Notes: generated by a model not told the origin, from the letters alone. DNA of 64,000 bases from Dioscorea cayenensis subsp. rotundata (GCF_009730915.1 NC_052474.1:1895501-1959500); one strand, 5' to 3'. Shown: positions 47,501 through 59,690, counted from the first letter of the stretch. Translations and numbers: made by a program.

Positions 47501-48052
47501 ATAAAATTGCCGGCATAACCTTCAAATTATCTTTCTTTAAAAATTTAGATGAGAATTCTGCGAAGGAAGAGGCTCGAATGAACATGCAGGATAAAAATCT
47601 CGGATACACAAACGCGGATGTGGTAGTGAAGCTTGGGGGATGGGATGCAGAACATACACAAGCTGTTGCTCAAGCCTGCCTGAGTGCTCTGAAACAATTA
47701 CTGTTATCAGATAAACAGCTAACAGGTATCACATTACCAATGGACATGTTTACTCTTAAAATTAGTCGTATTTTAGTAGTGCGCGAGAGAGAACTCGAGA
47801 CTTATCATGTTCAGCCTGTGGGTATATAGCAACATCATCAGTTTTAGATGTCAACCTGCAGATGTTTTGCATACCAATTTTCGTCAACCTATATTCATCA
47901 TGCATTTCCATTTAGCTGAATTTTCCTTAATGATTCTAATGGTAGGGAAGAAGAGTCTTTACATCAGATTAGGATGCCGAGGAGACTGGCCGAATATCAA
48001 GCCACCTGGTTGGGATCCGGCAAGCGGAGTAGATTCTTCTGTGGAGTACTAA
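44556..48052 (+). CDS. SKL2: CS-domain/inactive shikimate kinase-like 2 protein, chloroplast
   Basis: Plastid protein related to shikimate kinase but thought to lack kinase activity (Arabidopsis SKL2, At2g35500). Exons: 44556-44792, 45527-45717, 45837-46031, 46294-46355, 47083-47149, 47232-47350, 47549-47725, 47946-48052; phases close at 384 residues. Start MAFAFVPALSLSL opens a Ser/Arg-rich, acid-poor transit peptide. Residues about 80-172 form a CS/p23-like domain (FYDGVADVELRLDI, LLVRVKASGSLITLL, ETIWYIDEDQLVINL). Residues about 173-384 are the kinase-like fold. Where active enzymes carry the GxxGxGK[TS] P-loop, this has VYLVGDSTEINQKVAGELA, so no ATP-binding Lys. ATLGGEQGIARRSDKW aligns with the gGG/arginine region of the fold. 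An in-frame ATG upstream (44427) would precede the transit peptide and is unlikely. No frame break. Confidence 0.92.
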
Positions 48053-48785
48053 AGAGAAGCCTCCCTCTATCAACATTTTGTTCCCTATATTTAGGCTTTT
48101 GTTATATCATTTGTGCAACAACTGTGCTCCATGACTTTGTTACATGTTTCCTTTTAAATAGTAATAAATCTTCACATGGTTGTAGGTCATCAGTTTGTTG
48201 CACATTTAATTCAGTTTAAACGAATAATCTATTTTAACCATTTTGTTGATGTTTCTTTGGGTAGTTTCATTCAACTAGTTTTTATATCATATATGAGACG
48301 GACTCCTAGTAAGAATGATCACATAATCAAACAGATGAACATTCAAGCAAATTAACAGTAGGCTTGGTTGGAGAATAAAAATGTAGGCAAAACAAACCTT
48401 GATTTAATTAATAATAATTAAAATTAAATATTTTTAAAACTTAAACTTATATTCATATATATATATATAATAATAATAATAATAATAACTACCAACAGGC
48501 AACAGGTACACAAAATCAAATAAAAATAGGAACAAAAATGACAAAGAAAGAAATCGGCCATTCTTAAAAGCAACTTGAGGCAAACATCCTGGAAGTTTCC
48601 CCTCCACACGCACACACACATGTTGAACTACCACAAATGTTCTATATATATATATAGATACAAAATAAAATAAATAAGGCACCAAAATGCACTATATTAC
48701 TTAATTACCTAAAAGTTGGTCGGAACTAGCATTCCAGTAATGTCGGCTTATCGTTGTTGCTTCAGAGTTTCAACCTGCAATGGAC
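48053..48785. other. 3' regions between convergent SKL2 and RCD1-like genes
   Basis: AT-rich; holds (AT)n-(AAT)n at 48457-48489 and a (CA)n run near 48608-48620. No gene. Confidence 0.7.
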
Positions 48786-51700
48786 TCATTCCTTGGCCTC
48801 ATAATTCTTGCACCATGGTTTCGGCCCTACGCTCCTTGCCACTGGTGGCAGCTGCAAAATTCAGATAAGGATCCCGAGTATATTAGAGCACACTAGGGCA
48901 CACGGTCGAGAAATAATCAACTTACAACAGTTCCAAATGTGAAAATATCACAAGTTTGAATAATAGTTTAAAGCATTTGTGAAAACATTAACCGGGGAGA
49001 CATAAGAGATGCTTCCCATACAATGAACAATATCTAGTGTGAAAGCATTAACCGGGGAGACAGCATGGCACAAAGACCTACCTTGCTTGTACATGATGAA
49101 GAGAAGAGAGTATTTCATAAAAAAAATATATAAGCATTGGCCAAAAGCTAGATCCTATTAATGAGAATGAGGACATAGAGCTGAAGAAAAGATCACCTTG
49201 TGTTGAAGCCGTGTAATAGTAGAAATTAGCAGTTTGTCTCCAATTATCTGTCTCAACTTTTTAACAAGGTCGATCCTGGTTATCTTTCTTCTCTGATGAC
49301 AACATAGAAAATAATAATAATAATATGTTGTTCAAATGCTGAAGCTTTATGGTGAGAAAAGGGACACATTGCAGGAAAACTAACCTTAAACTCTTCGTAA
49401 TGAGTATTGATTAAGTCCATATCTTGAGGAAGTACTTTAGTAGAAATAGCAGCAAAAAGCATTGAGAAAGGCATCCAGGGTGATGTGGGGGTTCTTGCCC
49501 CTCTGCCAGAAGCTACTTGTTCTTTTTCCTGAGATGTCTTCATCGAAGATGGGAGCAATGAACACATTCCCTCCTGCCCATGAACAAGCAGCACTAATCA
49601 CAATAAGGAAAAGAAAAAGAAAAAGGTTCTGTGGTGAGATGGCTTCTGTATTGACAGATCTCTCCACTAAATGGTATGCATCTGGTCGCTCTATGATCAT
49701 TGCTACCAGAGGCAGGCGATCACCATCTTTCTTTCAGATGATCACTTCTCCTTCCTCATTGCTTGCAACAAATGAGTTACAACCAATCAGCACAACCATC
49801 ATAAGCTAAAGTGTACTATTATTAGTGACAGCCCAATCTAAGTAATATCTCCACAAATTAATGTAAAATGAGGACATTGGCAATTGCTGCAGAAAACTCA
49901 TGCCCAGTTGGTAAAATTGCAATGCAAGTCAAAAATCATCCATTCTCTAATAAACACATCTAATATCAAATCTAAACAAGTAAAATGGAGACAAATCTAG
50001 CCACAGATACACTTTAAATAAAGAACATTAAATGATCCACCTGCAGAATTAAATAGAACTTTACCTTGGATGGGCTAGAACTAGAATTTGTGAGGCCAGA
50101 TAAATTAGATATGCTTTCTTTGCCATTCAAACATTCTGCAGAAAAAATAAAAAATTACAAAACTTCCATGTTTGAAACTCCACTTCACATAAAAGCAAAT
50201 TTCTAGAGACTAATCACAATGCATCATCATGGAAAATTACCTTTGGCTTTAGAAGGCATTCGAAAAGTCACAACGAATTCTGGATAGATGTGAGTATCAA
50301 TATTTGTATCCCATACTACATAATGCTTTGGTTTTTGGAGATCATCAACACCACTATCAAAACTTTTCATTACTGGGCTGGAATTGTTTAGATCCAGGTT
50401 GAATGAGTTCCACATTTCCCATTATAACCCGGCATAACATCATATACACTATACCATTTTCGTCGACATCAGAATGACTAGCACTGTGAAGAATTATCAG
50501 TGAGAAACCCATTCATCAAACAACTTTTCAAAAGGAAGCAAATAAAAACTAAGATGGCAATAGTATGTCATGAAATAGGTTGCATGATCTTAATTAATGA
50601 CCACTGAAAATTTTCATTGGATTCTCCTTATGCAATCATGCAAATCCAAAATGGAAGGGGAAAAAATGAAAGACTAAAAATAAAAAATCTCACCAGATAT
50701 CAGAGCAATTCGCTGGAGCAAGATGAACACCAACACCAAAAGATGGTCCATGAGAAGGTGCCTTCATTGTCATGAAACCCTTTAACATGACATCCTCAAC
50801 AGCATCCTTGGCAGAAGAAAGCCAAGCATAGCGTACATTTGCATTGCCACGATGAACCTTAGTATGCTCAACCTTCTCTTGGAAACGCTTAAAACGAACT
50901 TGCCCTGTATTATCCAATAACGGGGTTCTAAAGATTCCAACTATGTCCTTTTCACAAACATACCGACGCAAGCCTAACAATAAAATATTCTGCACGGCAC
51001 TATATACATCTGGACCAGTAGCAGGCTTAGTTGATTTATTCTGTAAAGGTCTAAAGCCAGTAAAATTTGAAGGAAAGAGAGAACACGGTTCATTTTCTCC
51101 AGTTTTTTCAAGAAGTTCATGTTTCTGGTAATTAGAAAAAATTTCCTCATTCTGTTCTGCTTTGGAGAATATCTCAACATCTGGCTGTTCTGAATTTGAA
51201 CTTTCGGCAGCACTAACAGAAACCTTCTGGAATTCAGGTTCACGAGTCCCATTACGCACACAAGTGGTATGAATAGCATCCCTCTTGGTCCAAATGACAG
51301 CATCGACATGACACACAAAATTCAGGATGTATTTCTGGAAAGAAACATTTACCATTTTCATCAATCCAAGCAATTGGTTTTCGTGACCCGCTTTCTAATG
51401 TTGTGCAGACCATATGATAAAAGTCTAATGACACATGTTGGTTATCAAGAATTACTTCAGTGACAGCCTTTTTCCTTTGGAAATCTCCCTGGACCACTGT
51501 AATGATACCACCAGGAAAATCTTTCCATGCATCATCATGGTGAAACAAAACACGTTGTGGCAACCCACTCTTAATAAAATTTTGGTGGTTTCGAAGAGAA
51601 TGACTTTGTAAACAACTGAAATTAGTCTTGCAGTCCCCAGTAGAAGCCTTGCTGCAATGCCTAATGGCTTGAGCAAAACTAGACTCGTGTTGAACCAATG

Positions 51701-51809
51701 CATTGCCAGAACCAGCCAAACAAGCAACACAAGCTGCTGCTGTTTCCTTCAACTTGGAAGCAGAAACAAACATCCTATCATCCAACACCCTTACGTTCTT
51801 TGCTTCCAT
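48786..51809 (-). CDS. RCD1/SRO1-type WWE-PARP-RST protein, two frame breaks
   Basis: Nuclear stress hub protein. The PARP fold is thought inactive, and the RST domain binds transcription factors. Coding exons: 50694-51809, 50241-50483, 50065-50135, 49385-49573, 49197-49292, 48786-48851. Start MEAKNVRVLD as in RCD1. Seen: WWE domain about 80-160 (RVLFHHDDAWKDFPGG, KPIAWIDENGKCFFPE); PARP-like part (GPDVYSAVQNILLLGLRRY, HGPSFGVGVHLAP, CASHSDVDENG, KHYVVWDTNIDTHIYPEF); RST domain (SPWMPFSMLFAAISTK, DLVKKLRQIIGDKLL). Two extra bases break the frame, in the CCC at 51280-51282 and in the AAAA at 50359-50362 (plus strand). Removing one from each gives 592 residues, against 589 in Arabidopsis RCD1, with all exon phases closed. 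Confidence 0.92.
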
Positions 51810-51834
51810 TTTTGTTAAAAGAACCGAACGTTGA

Positions 51835-54800
51835 CTGGTAAGAAATTCTTTTCAATGAGTCAACCTCCACGAAGCCTACTTACTCAGTATCAACTCACAA
51901 CTTTCCTTTGCCATAAGCAGAAGAAACTCGAATCAACAAAGACAGCAATCAGGAAACCTCTGAACAGAATGCCTGACGTGAACATACTATTTAAACATCA
52001 TACAAATGGAAATAAAAAGAAACATCAGAAGATTGTTGTCAAATTCACAAAATCTGGAAATAAAAAATAACTCAGAAGCACTAATCATATCTAAGAACAA
52101 AAAAAGGGATTGAGAAACCTAAAGATTTGCAAGTGATATTATATATCCATGTGAAAGGGGCGTATGTGTCGCGCACACACACACAACAGAGATGTTACTT
52201 TGTGCCAAATCAAACAATTCCAAACTGACATGATAAACCTTGTACTGTGTGGCTTTACTACTAGGAAACCAGAGCAATAAGAAAAAGAAGAATCAAGGAA
52301 CTGAATTCTCGAGGTCATTATTCCAGCTTAGTAAACACAAATAGAAAATCTGACATGTGCATTTTGATCAGAAACCATTCGGACACCAAAGGAACAGTAG
52401 TATATGGAAGAATGTGAACTAACTCCCACCACCATCGATCAGTTCAGAGTTAAAAACTATGAACAACTATACCAAAAACAGTCCCAACAACTATTACAGG
52501 TCATGAAGTCATGAAGGTAGAAATACTTCAAGGGGTTATCATAGAAAAACATGGCATAAGTTACTGGAACCATGACAATAATTGAAAACTAACCTGCTAA
52601 TAGCATGAATACGAAATATAAGGACTTGGAAATTTGAATCCTTAATTTGTAGGTAGCCTAAGAATGCCAAAGATTCAGTAAGTTTCACCAACACTTCTGC
52701 AGTATAATCTTGAAAAAGTAAGGGCAGCAAGCAGAAAAAACCATGTTCAAATTGGAAAAAGCATTTGCATCAATAAATCATACAGAAGGAAATTATAAAA
52801 AAGAATTTTATGATTTGGTGGATAAAGTGGTCACATGAATTCACTCTTGAACATCTATACAAATGAACATGACTCTAATTTCATGTTGGATGGCATGTTA
52901 TTAAGAAAATATAAAAACATAATTTGGGGTCTAATCCTTTTACAAAAAATATCATTGCCCTTTTTAGAACTACAAAGGCCAAGTCATGCAGGTATCCGAA
53001 CCTCCTGTCCATGCTTCATTTACAAGTCATAATATTCTATTACATATTACTCCTTACATTTCAGGAAAGCCACATATTTGTATATGTTATTCAGTGAACA
53101 GTAGTAGGTTCACCGACATCCATTTAAAATCAATTGGAACACAACCAGAATCATTGAATTGAATGGAAGTAACAAAAGTATAAAAAATACTCATAACATG
53201 CAAATACAGTATACCTTTATGGCAAGATTCATACATAACATGTCATCCATAAAGGATCCCCCCCTCATCCTTTCTCTTAGCACTTAATAATCAAAATCTA
53301 AAAATAAAAGGAAAAAAAGAAAAATATGGCAACAGGAGGGATATTAGTGAAAAAATGGTAGCAGTTAACATAAGGCATTTGGCAAAAGAACTATCATGTG
53401 GTCATCTGACAATAAGCCACCTGAAAGGACAGACTGAACACTAGTTACCCAAACTCTCCCACAACCTTTAGGTGTCGCTTAGATTCTCCACCTAAACTAC
53501 TGATATAGGAAATGCTGACACTAGTTTACAGTTGCAAATAAGAGATTCATTCCATACCAACGTTGCCTGGGCATTGACACCCCCTTGCATAAGAATAATA
53601 AAAATGTTTATGAACTATATTTCATCTGGCTAAAAAAACCAATAAATCAAAATAGATTATCCTCATATGCATCTTCCAGTATCAAACTACATCCAATCTG
53701 AAATTCAAAGCCTGAGTATATTAACATTCAACTTAAAATCCATAATCTATATGACTATATAGCTTCAAGATGAAAACAACAATGAAAATGGTATAAATAT
53801 ACTTCTATGAAAAGCTATGCTCAGCAAAAGAGATGCTGACATGCAGTATTCAATGAGAAGTTTCAGAGGGGTAATATAAGTCTTAGAAAACTGATAAAAT
53901 GATTGACAAAAGGGCAATATCACCTATGAACTAAAAAAAACACAACATGACTTAACTATGCATAAATGTTAACAATTGGCTACATACACAAATACGTTAA
54001 AAGAACTCCAGAGTGAGCATATACCATTCAGTATTTGCAAGATATCTACTTATCCATTTCCTCAGAGGAGAACAATCACAAGCGTCCTTCCAAAAACTAC
54101 ATGTATAAAATTGTTTGTGCCAATTACTTATAGCCGCCACATCAGAAATCCATAGCGATATCAACATCAACAATACAAAGCCAGTATCAGGCTTCTGAGA
54201 TGCATATGAGCCACAAGATTTGCTATTTCCGAACTTTTTCGCAGAAAACAAATGATTGTATACCAGTGCCCCATTTAAGAAACAAAAAGAAATAAGCATC
54301 TTTATTAACATAAGCAAGCTGAACAATTAACTTACAGTTCTAGCAAACTAAAAAAATCGATCAATCATCCCAAATGCCCACCTATACAGCAACTTCTGCT
54401 CATTTACTCGAGTATAAAGCACCTCACAATAGAAAGAAACTTCTTCTTGCCACTCAATCTCTTGATAACTCCTATGTCAACCATCTCAAGGATTGCATCT
54501 TCACAGATGGCTAAACATACACGTCTATTATTATTCTTCTAGAAAATGAAAACCATATCAAGAAACTCCCACCATCACACATTGCCCGTAATAATATGGA
54601 CATTTGCACACCACTGCCGATAACATGGGGAAATGCTACGAATCATTCCAATGGGCAAATTAATTCCCATGCCCACATCCACTTGACAACTATAGGAACA
54701 TTTGCATGCTGTTGCTTTCAACATCATAAGATGCACCTAGCCACTTCAATGAGCGAAATCATCTTCATTTCTCTGTCCACTCAGATAACTACAGAGATAA

Positions 54801-55807
54801 TTATTTCATCACTTACAATCAACATTAAGACATTTGTATTCTGAATCTCATGTGGGAAATCATCTTCATTCCTATAACCACCTGATGATGATAGACTTGT
54901 ACATTCCACTTCTTGTCAACAGTAGGAGATGCCTATACTTGGTCTCGAGTGTTCAATTCATTTTTATTATTGCGTCCACTTAATGATTGCAGCCACAACA
55001 TTACCATCTGTCTGCGGCTGCCTCATATAAGATAGTGCCTTTGCCAAATGAAATTAAGTATCAAATCACATCCCACCCTCCTCTAAAGCTATAAAGAAAA
55101 AGGTTTTTTTTCTTTTAAATAATGTGAAGGAGATTTTTGTTCTTTCCAAATTGCAAATGAATGATACGCTGACTATTCTGTCAGCGTGATCAAAATTCAC
55201 AAAGGTCACCTTCTGAATGTGGGGAAATAAGTGAAAAACAAAAGAAAACAAAACAACAAAGAAAGATCCTTTCTTGTGTTTAGATGAATAAAAATTTTAC
55301 TGACAGATTTGTTCTTTTTTTTTTTTCCTAGAATTCTATCTTTCATCTTGTTCCCTTCCTCTTGCTCTACACCAAATCTAACACAAAAGAACCAGCTAAA
55401 TTTAACACACAGAAAGAAAAAGAAAGAATTTCCACACTAAACAAATCAACAATCATAAGAAAGAAACTATTTCAAATTATCCCAACAACCAAATCCAAAA
55501 ATCAAAGCATCAAGATCATGGATCTAACACCAAATCAACAAATTCAAACATATCAAACTCTAACTCTCAACATCTCCTTTTCCACAAAACCAAAAAAAGA
55601 TAAAAAAATCCAAAAATTCACACAATCCCCATGGATCTAACACCAAATCATCAAATTCAACCAAAACAACACCCGATCCAACCATCCAAAGCACAATAAA
55701 CGACCAAAATTTTCACAATAGCCTAAAAAACCCAAAAATAAAAATTAAAAAAAAAACCGCAAAAACAAAACAATCAATAGACTATGATTGAAAACAAAGA
55801 AAAACAC
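51835..55807 (-). other. 5' intron of the RCD1-like gene, about 4 kb
   Basis: Donor ccccag|gtgttttt at 55808/55807, acceptor tcttaccag|TCAACG at 51835/51834, 25 bases before the MEAK start codon. The intron is AC-rich near its 5' end with a 33-base direct repeat (55517 and 55630). RCD1-family genes commonly carry 5' UTR introns. I see no gene inside. Confidence 0.6.
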
Positions 55808-55990
55808 CTGGGGATTTCGAGAAACAAGCGCTTCATCTCAACGATCGAAGGCGGCTCTCTCTCTATCTCTCGATCGCCAGACGAAGACCTCGCGAGACGG
55901 AGAAGAGCAAGAGCCGTGACGGCGCACGGCACTGCGGGTAGAAATAGAAAACCCTCCCTTCGTTGCTTGAGCGAAAAGCAAGCAAATTAT
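55808..55990 (-). other. first exon of the RCD1-like gene
   Basis: A CT-rich leader ending in an exon with ATG at 55836 that encodes MKRLFLEIP before the donor. Spliced to 51834, this ATG is in frame with MEAK and adds 18 residues. The 5' boundary is estimated from composition only. Confidence 0.5.
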
Positions 55991-56950
55991 GGTTAATCTG
56001 ACGGTTGATATCGTTCCAAGTGGGCAAAGAGCATTAATGATGGAGATCCGGCCGTTGGTTTGGTGTTTACCATATTAAAGAAGTCTGAGGCAATGGCACG
56101 TGTCGATTCCCGTAACGGGACGGAAAAGCAAAGTCGGTTCCCGGTTTGACTTGAAACGGAAGTGTAAAAAAAATTTACATTTTTTTATTTACATTTGATA
56201 AATGGTGTTTTTGTGTTATGCTGTAAATATATTTTAACGGGAGTAATTTTAATTTAAATTAAGAAAAAATGCAACATTCATGGTGAGAAGAAAAAAAGGG
56301 TAATTTTTTCATGGACAAAATATGAGTTTTTTCTAATAAAAAAAGTCTCAGAATATGAGTGGCACGATGACTACATGAGGGACCCTGGATTTATCAAAGT
56401 TTGAATGAAAATAATAGAGATCACACAAGTTGGTTTCATGCCGGATTTTTCACTCACGATTAATTTTTTTAAATTTAAAAAAATTTGATAAACCACATAT
56501 ATATATTATTATACGCTAATGTACAAAGTACAATGGTACAAAGAATAAGAGTGACAAAACATACAACAAAATATAAAAAATTACAAACATAGTACAAAAA
56601 GAAATTTTTCACTAGGTGTAAAGAGAACAATGCACAGAGCTAGATGTTGAGCATAAAAGATAAAAAACGGGCCCTATAAGAAAAATGAGTGACATTGTCT
56701 CTTGGGACGACTCCAAAACATAAAAATATCAGTCAATTTCTATCCGCCATCTAGGTATGTCACAAACTCTCTTGAATCATTCTCATCGCCTCATAAGAAT
56801 CCTCTTAAATCAAGACTTCTTTTGGTAGTGTTGAGTGACTACTCCAATTTTTTGTTCTTTTGCTTCAGGAGCTACAAACACTGAAAAAATGAATATATGA
56901 ATGGTTTTTTATTATAATCGTGATTAGCATTGCACATCTATACATATTAT
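55991..56950. other. RCD1-like promoter and AT-rich spacer
   Basis: Starts with a GC-richer promoter stretch with one G-box, then AT-rich sequence up to the solo LTR. No gene seen. Confidence 0.55.
56097..56102. promoter_or_regulatory. G-box upstream of the RCD1-like gene
   Basis: CACGTG in GGCACGTGTCG, about 260 bases upstream of the first exon ATG. Confidence 0.45.
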
Positions 56951-57157
56951 TGTTGGGTTTCAGCCCATTTGGTGGGCTACCAACAAAGAAGAAATAAAGC
57001 TTGGGCTTGGCCCAAGATAAAAATGAAAAAGAAAAAAATGAAGTTATGTCAATAATAAAGAAGTGGAGGGCAACAAGGTAATTTCACAGTCTAAATGTCT
57101 CTCATTTATTGTGAATGAGAAGGTGTCATTCTTGTAGAAGGGGCTTTTGTGCAATAT

Positions 57158-57192
<35 letters not shown>

Positions 57193-58053
57193 GAAGCTAC
57201 CACCAAGAAATTAAGAGAGGAGAAAGGGAAGAGAGGGAGCTAGAGCAAGGAGATCGGACGGCCAAACATCGCCAGATCTCACTCAAACTCCGGGAGGAGA
57301 TTCCTTGCAAGAAGCTCAACCTATTGATTAGGTTTGATCCTTCCTTCATCTCTACTTGTTGTTTGTTATCCATCCTTGTTGATGATGATGGTGGTAATGT
57401 CATACAAATCCTTTCTTATGAATGCTGTTAGCCTCATGCATGTAAACCTCTAGTTAGCTAGAGAGGAACCATTGTAACCCATTGTTGACATAGTGGATGT
57501 ATATTTAAGAGGCTCTAAGGAGTCCCGTGGTTTTTCCCTCGATTCGTAGGGTTTTTCACGCTAAAATTGTGTTTTTGCATTGTTGTATATTTGTTCATCC
57601 CATTCTAACAAGAATTGAGGGGTTTAGTAGTGTTTTATGCTTGTTTTGAAGCATTAAAGGGTTGTAGAAGACTTGTGAAGACATTTGAAGCCTCAAGGAA
57701 GCTCTACAAGATTTTTTGCGGCTTATGCGGGCTGCATACGGGCCGCATAAGGTCGCCAGTGAAGCTCACGGGTGTTTTGCGGCAGCATGAGACCTCACAT
57801 GAACAGTGATTTTCCTATAGTGTGTTGAACAATGTATGTGAACAGTACTTTGCTGCAGTGTCCCCGGTAGACAGTAAGGCTCACGGGTAAGCTTGCGACC
57901 GCATAGGATCGCCAGTGAGGTTCACGGGCAAGTGTGCGCCCATATAAAGGCCGCATGTGAACAATAACAGTGCTACAGTGCCATCAAACAGTAGCATTAC
58001 TACAGTACCTTCCGCAGATTTTCACTGTTCCAAAAACCGGATAAACCCCAACA
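56951..58053. mobile_element. solo LTR with 5-bp target duplication
   Basis: A 1,103-base block begins TGTTGGGTTT and ends AACCCCAACA, the inverted TG...CA ends of an LTR. It is flanked by ATTAT on both sides (56946-56950 and 58054-58058), a perfect 5-bp target duplication. There is no second LTR and no gag-pol, so it is a solo LTR left by recombination. Inside: a (TG)n-(GA)n run at 57159-57192, a TATA-like GTATATTTAAGAGG near 57499, and GC-rich imperfect direct repeats near 57745 and 57890. The ORF at 57147-57431 is part of the LTR, not a gene. Confidence 0.88.
57740..57940. repeat. imperfect direct repeat inside the LTR
   Basis: Two copies of a motif of the form ccgcataaggtcgccagtga followed by agctcacggg, near 57747 and near 57897, about 150 bases apart, with further GCCGCAT fragments around them. 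Confidence 0.6.
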
Positions 58054-58089
58054 ATTATTAAAGTAGATGTATAAAGTGTTCTAAGAGTG

Positions 58090-58250
58090 ATTCAATGAAT
58101 AATTTTAATATTTTTATTATATTAAATATGGTATTAATAATTAAAAATTTTAATTGCATAATAGGCATTGATTTCATCATGCCATTAAATTGGTTTTATA
58201 TTAGATATTTAATAGGATGTTTTAATATAATGGAGAGGGTTTTAAAAAAG

Positions 58251-58285
<35 letters not shown>

Positions 58286-59453
58286 TGCATATATTTAAAG
58301 TGGCATAGATTTCATCATAGCCATTAAATCGGTTTTATATTAAATCCTTCGTAATTTTTTAAAGTTTTTGGTTTAAAAAATATTTAAAAATATTTATTTG
58401 GTATTATATTAAATTTTAAAAATGAAAAAAATATAGGAGACTAATAGATAATATTATTATATTAAATAAGATCTCTTAATGAAACAGATGGTAATCTGAT
58501 CGGAGAATGTTTCAAGGAAGATTTTTAAACTCTTTTTAAAAAAATTTTCCCCATTGCATTATGAGCATATAAGATTTAATGGACTTGATTTATAATAGAC
58601 ATTAAGTCAGTTTTATATTAAACATTCAATAGACGTACTCATGGAAATATATGGCTTTTGGAAATTGAAAATCTTTACTAAATTTATTTGGAATTATTGG
58701 TTTATAAAAGAATAAACAACATTTATTTGGTATAAAAATAAAAATAAAAAAATAAAAAAATATTGTATTATTAATAAAAAATTATAATTAAATGAATAAA
58801 AATTAACGACATTTATTTGGTATTACATTAAATTACAACATAAGCTTTATTTTTTTAAATTACCAATAGTTTCATATTTATTAAATGATATAGATTGGGT
58901 TTATGAGAAGATGAATACAAAGAAGATGAAAAATCTAAAATAAAATACATTTTTTTATTATATTTAAATTATATATATTACTTATGATATTAATAATTTT
59001 AAAAACTTTAATTACACTTTTTTATTTATGCAATAATTGTCCATAAGACTTTTGAAATTGAAATTGAAAATATACAACAGTTTCCATTGTATGAGTTGTT
59101 TAATTATATTATTTTAATTTGCTCCCTAGAGTGTTTGAAGGAATAAATTTAAATTTTTTATTTATATTATTTATGATATTAATAATAGAAAAAATTTAAT
59201 TGCACTTATTTATTTATACAATAAATGTGCATAAGACCTTTGAAATCCAAAGTACTCAACAGTTTCCATTGAGTTGTTTAGTTATATTATTTTTATAATT
59301 TTCTTTGAGAGTGTTTCAAAAACCAAATTTTAAATTTTTTTATTATATTTAAGTTTTTATTTATATTACTTATGATATTAATAATTGAAAAAAATTTAAT
59401 TGCACTTATTTATTTGTGCAAAACTCCGATGCGAAACCGGGGAGAATGCCTAG
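58090..59453. mobile_element. Helitron-like element or AT-rich tandem repeat block
   Basis: An AT-rich block with repeated units. The motif TTATGATATTAATAA starts at 58982, 59171 and 59370, spaced 189 and 199 bases, each followed by tttaattgcacttatttattt-type sequence; a weaker copy lies near 58127. The block ends with a degenerate stem (CTCCG...CGGGGAG) and then CTAG followed by T at 59450-59454, the form of a Helitron 3' terminus. The 5' TC end is not identified. Confidence 0.45.
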
Positions 59454-59483
59454 TTTAACATTAAAGACATAGTTATTCATCTC

Positions 59484-59690
59484 AAACTAAATATTCCAAA
59501 TAATTATGCTTATGAGGTTTGGAAGTCTGCCCTACAGGTTTTCCACATAAACCTTGAGGAAGTAGGAACAATAGTTATCTTAAATATGTGACCAAAGAAG
59601 TGCCAAATGCTTGTTGCAGAAGAACACTTGAAAAATCAATGATCAATTGATTTAATGGTTGCATGGAAGAGCACACAAGGAGTAGTGGCC
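59484..59690 (-). pseudogene. decayed LINE ORF2 zinc-binding (zf-RVT) fragment
   Basis: On the minus strand one frame reads IKSIDH, a stop, then FFKCSSATSIWHFFGHIFK. The pattern (H/D)H-xFF-x-C-x5-W is that of the C-terminal zf-RVT domain of plant non-LTR retrotransposons. Stops interrupt it, so it is a relic. The flanks up to about 59900 may belong to the same element. Confidence 0.45.

Noticed and set aside
57147-57431. 94-codon ORF with CVCVCV start
   Set aside because: It sits inside the solo LTR and starts in a (TG)n microsatellite.
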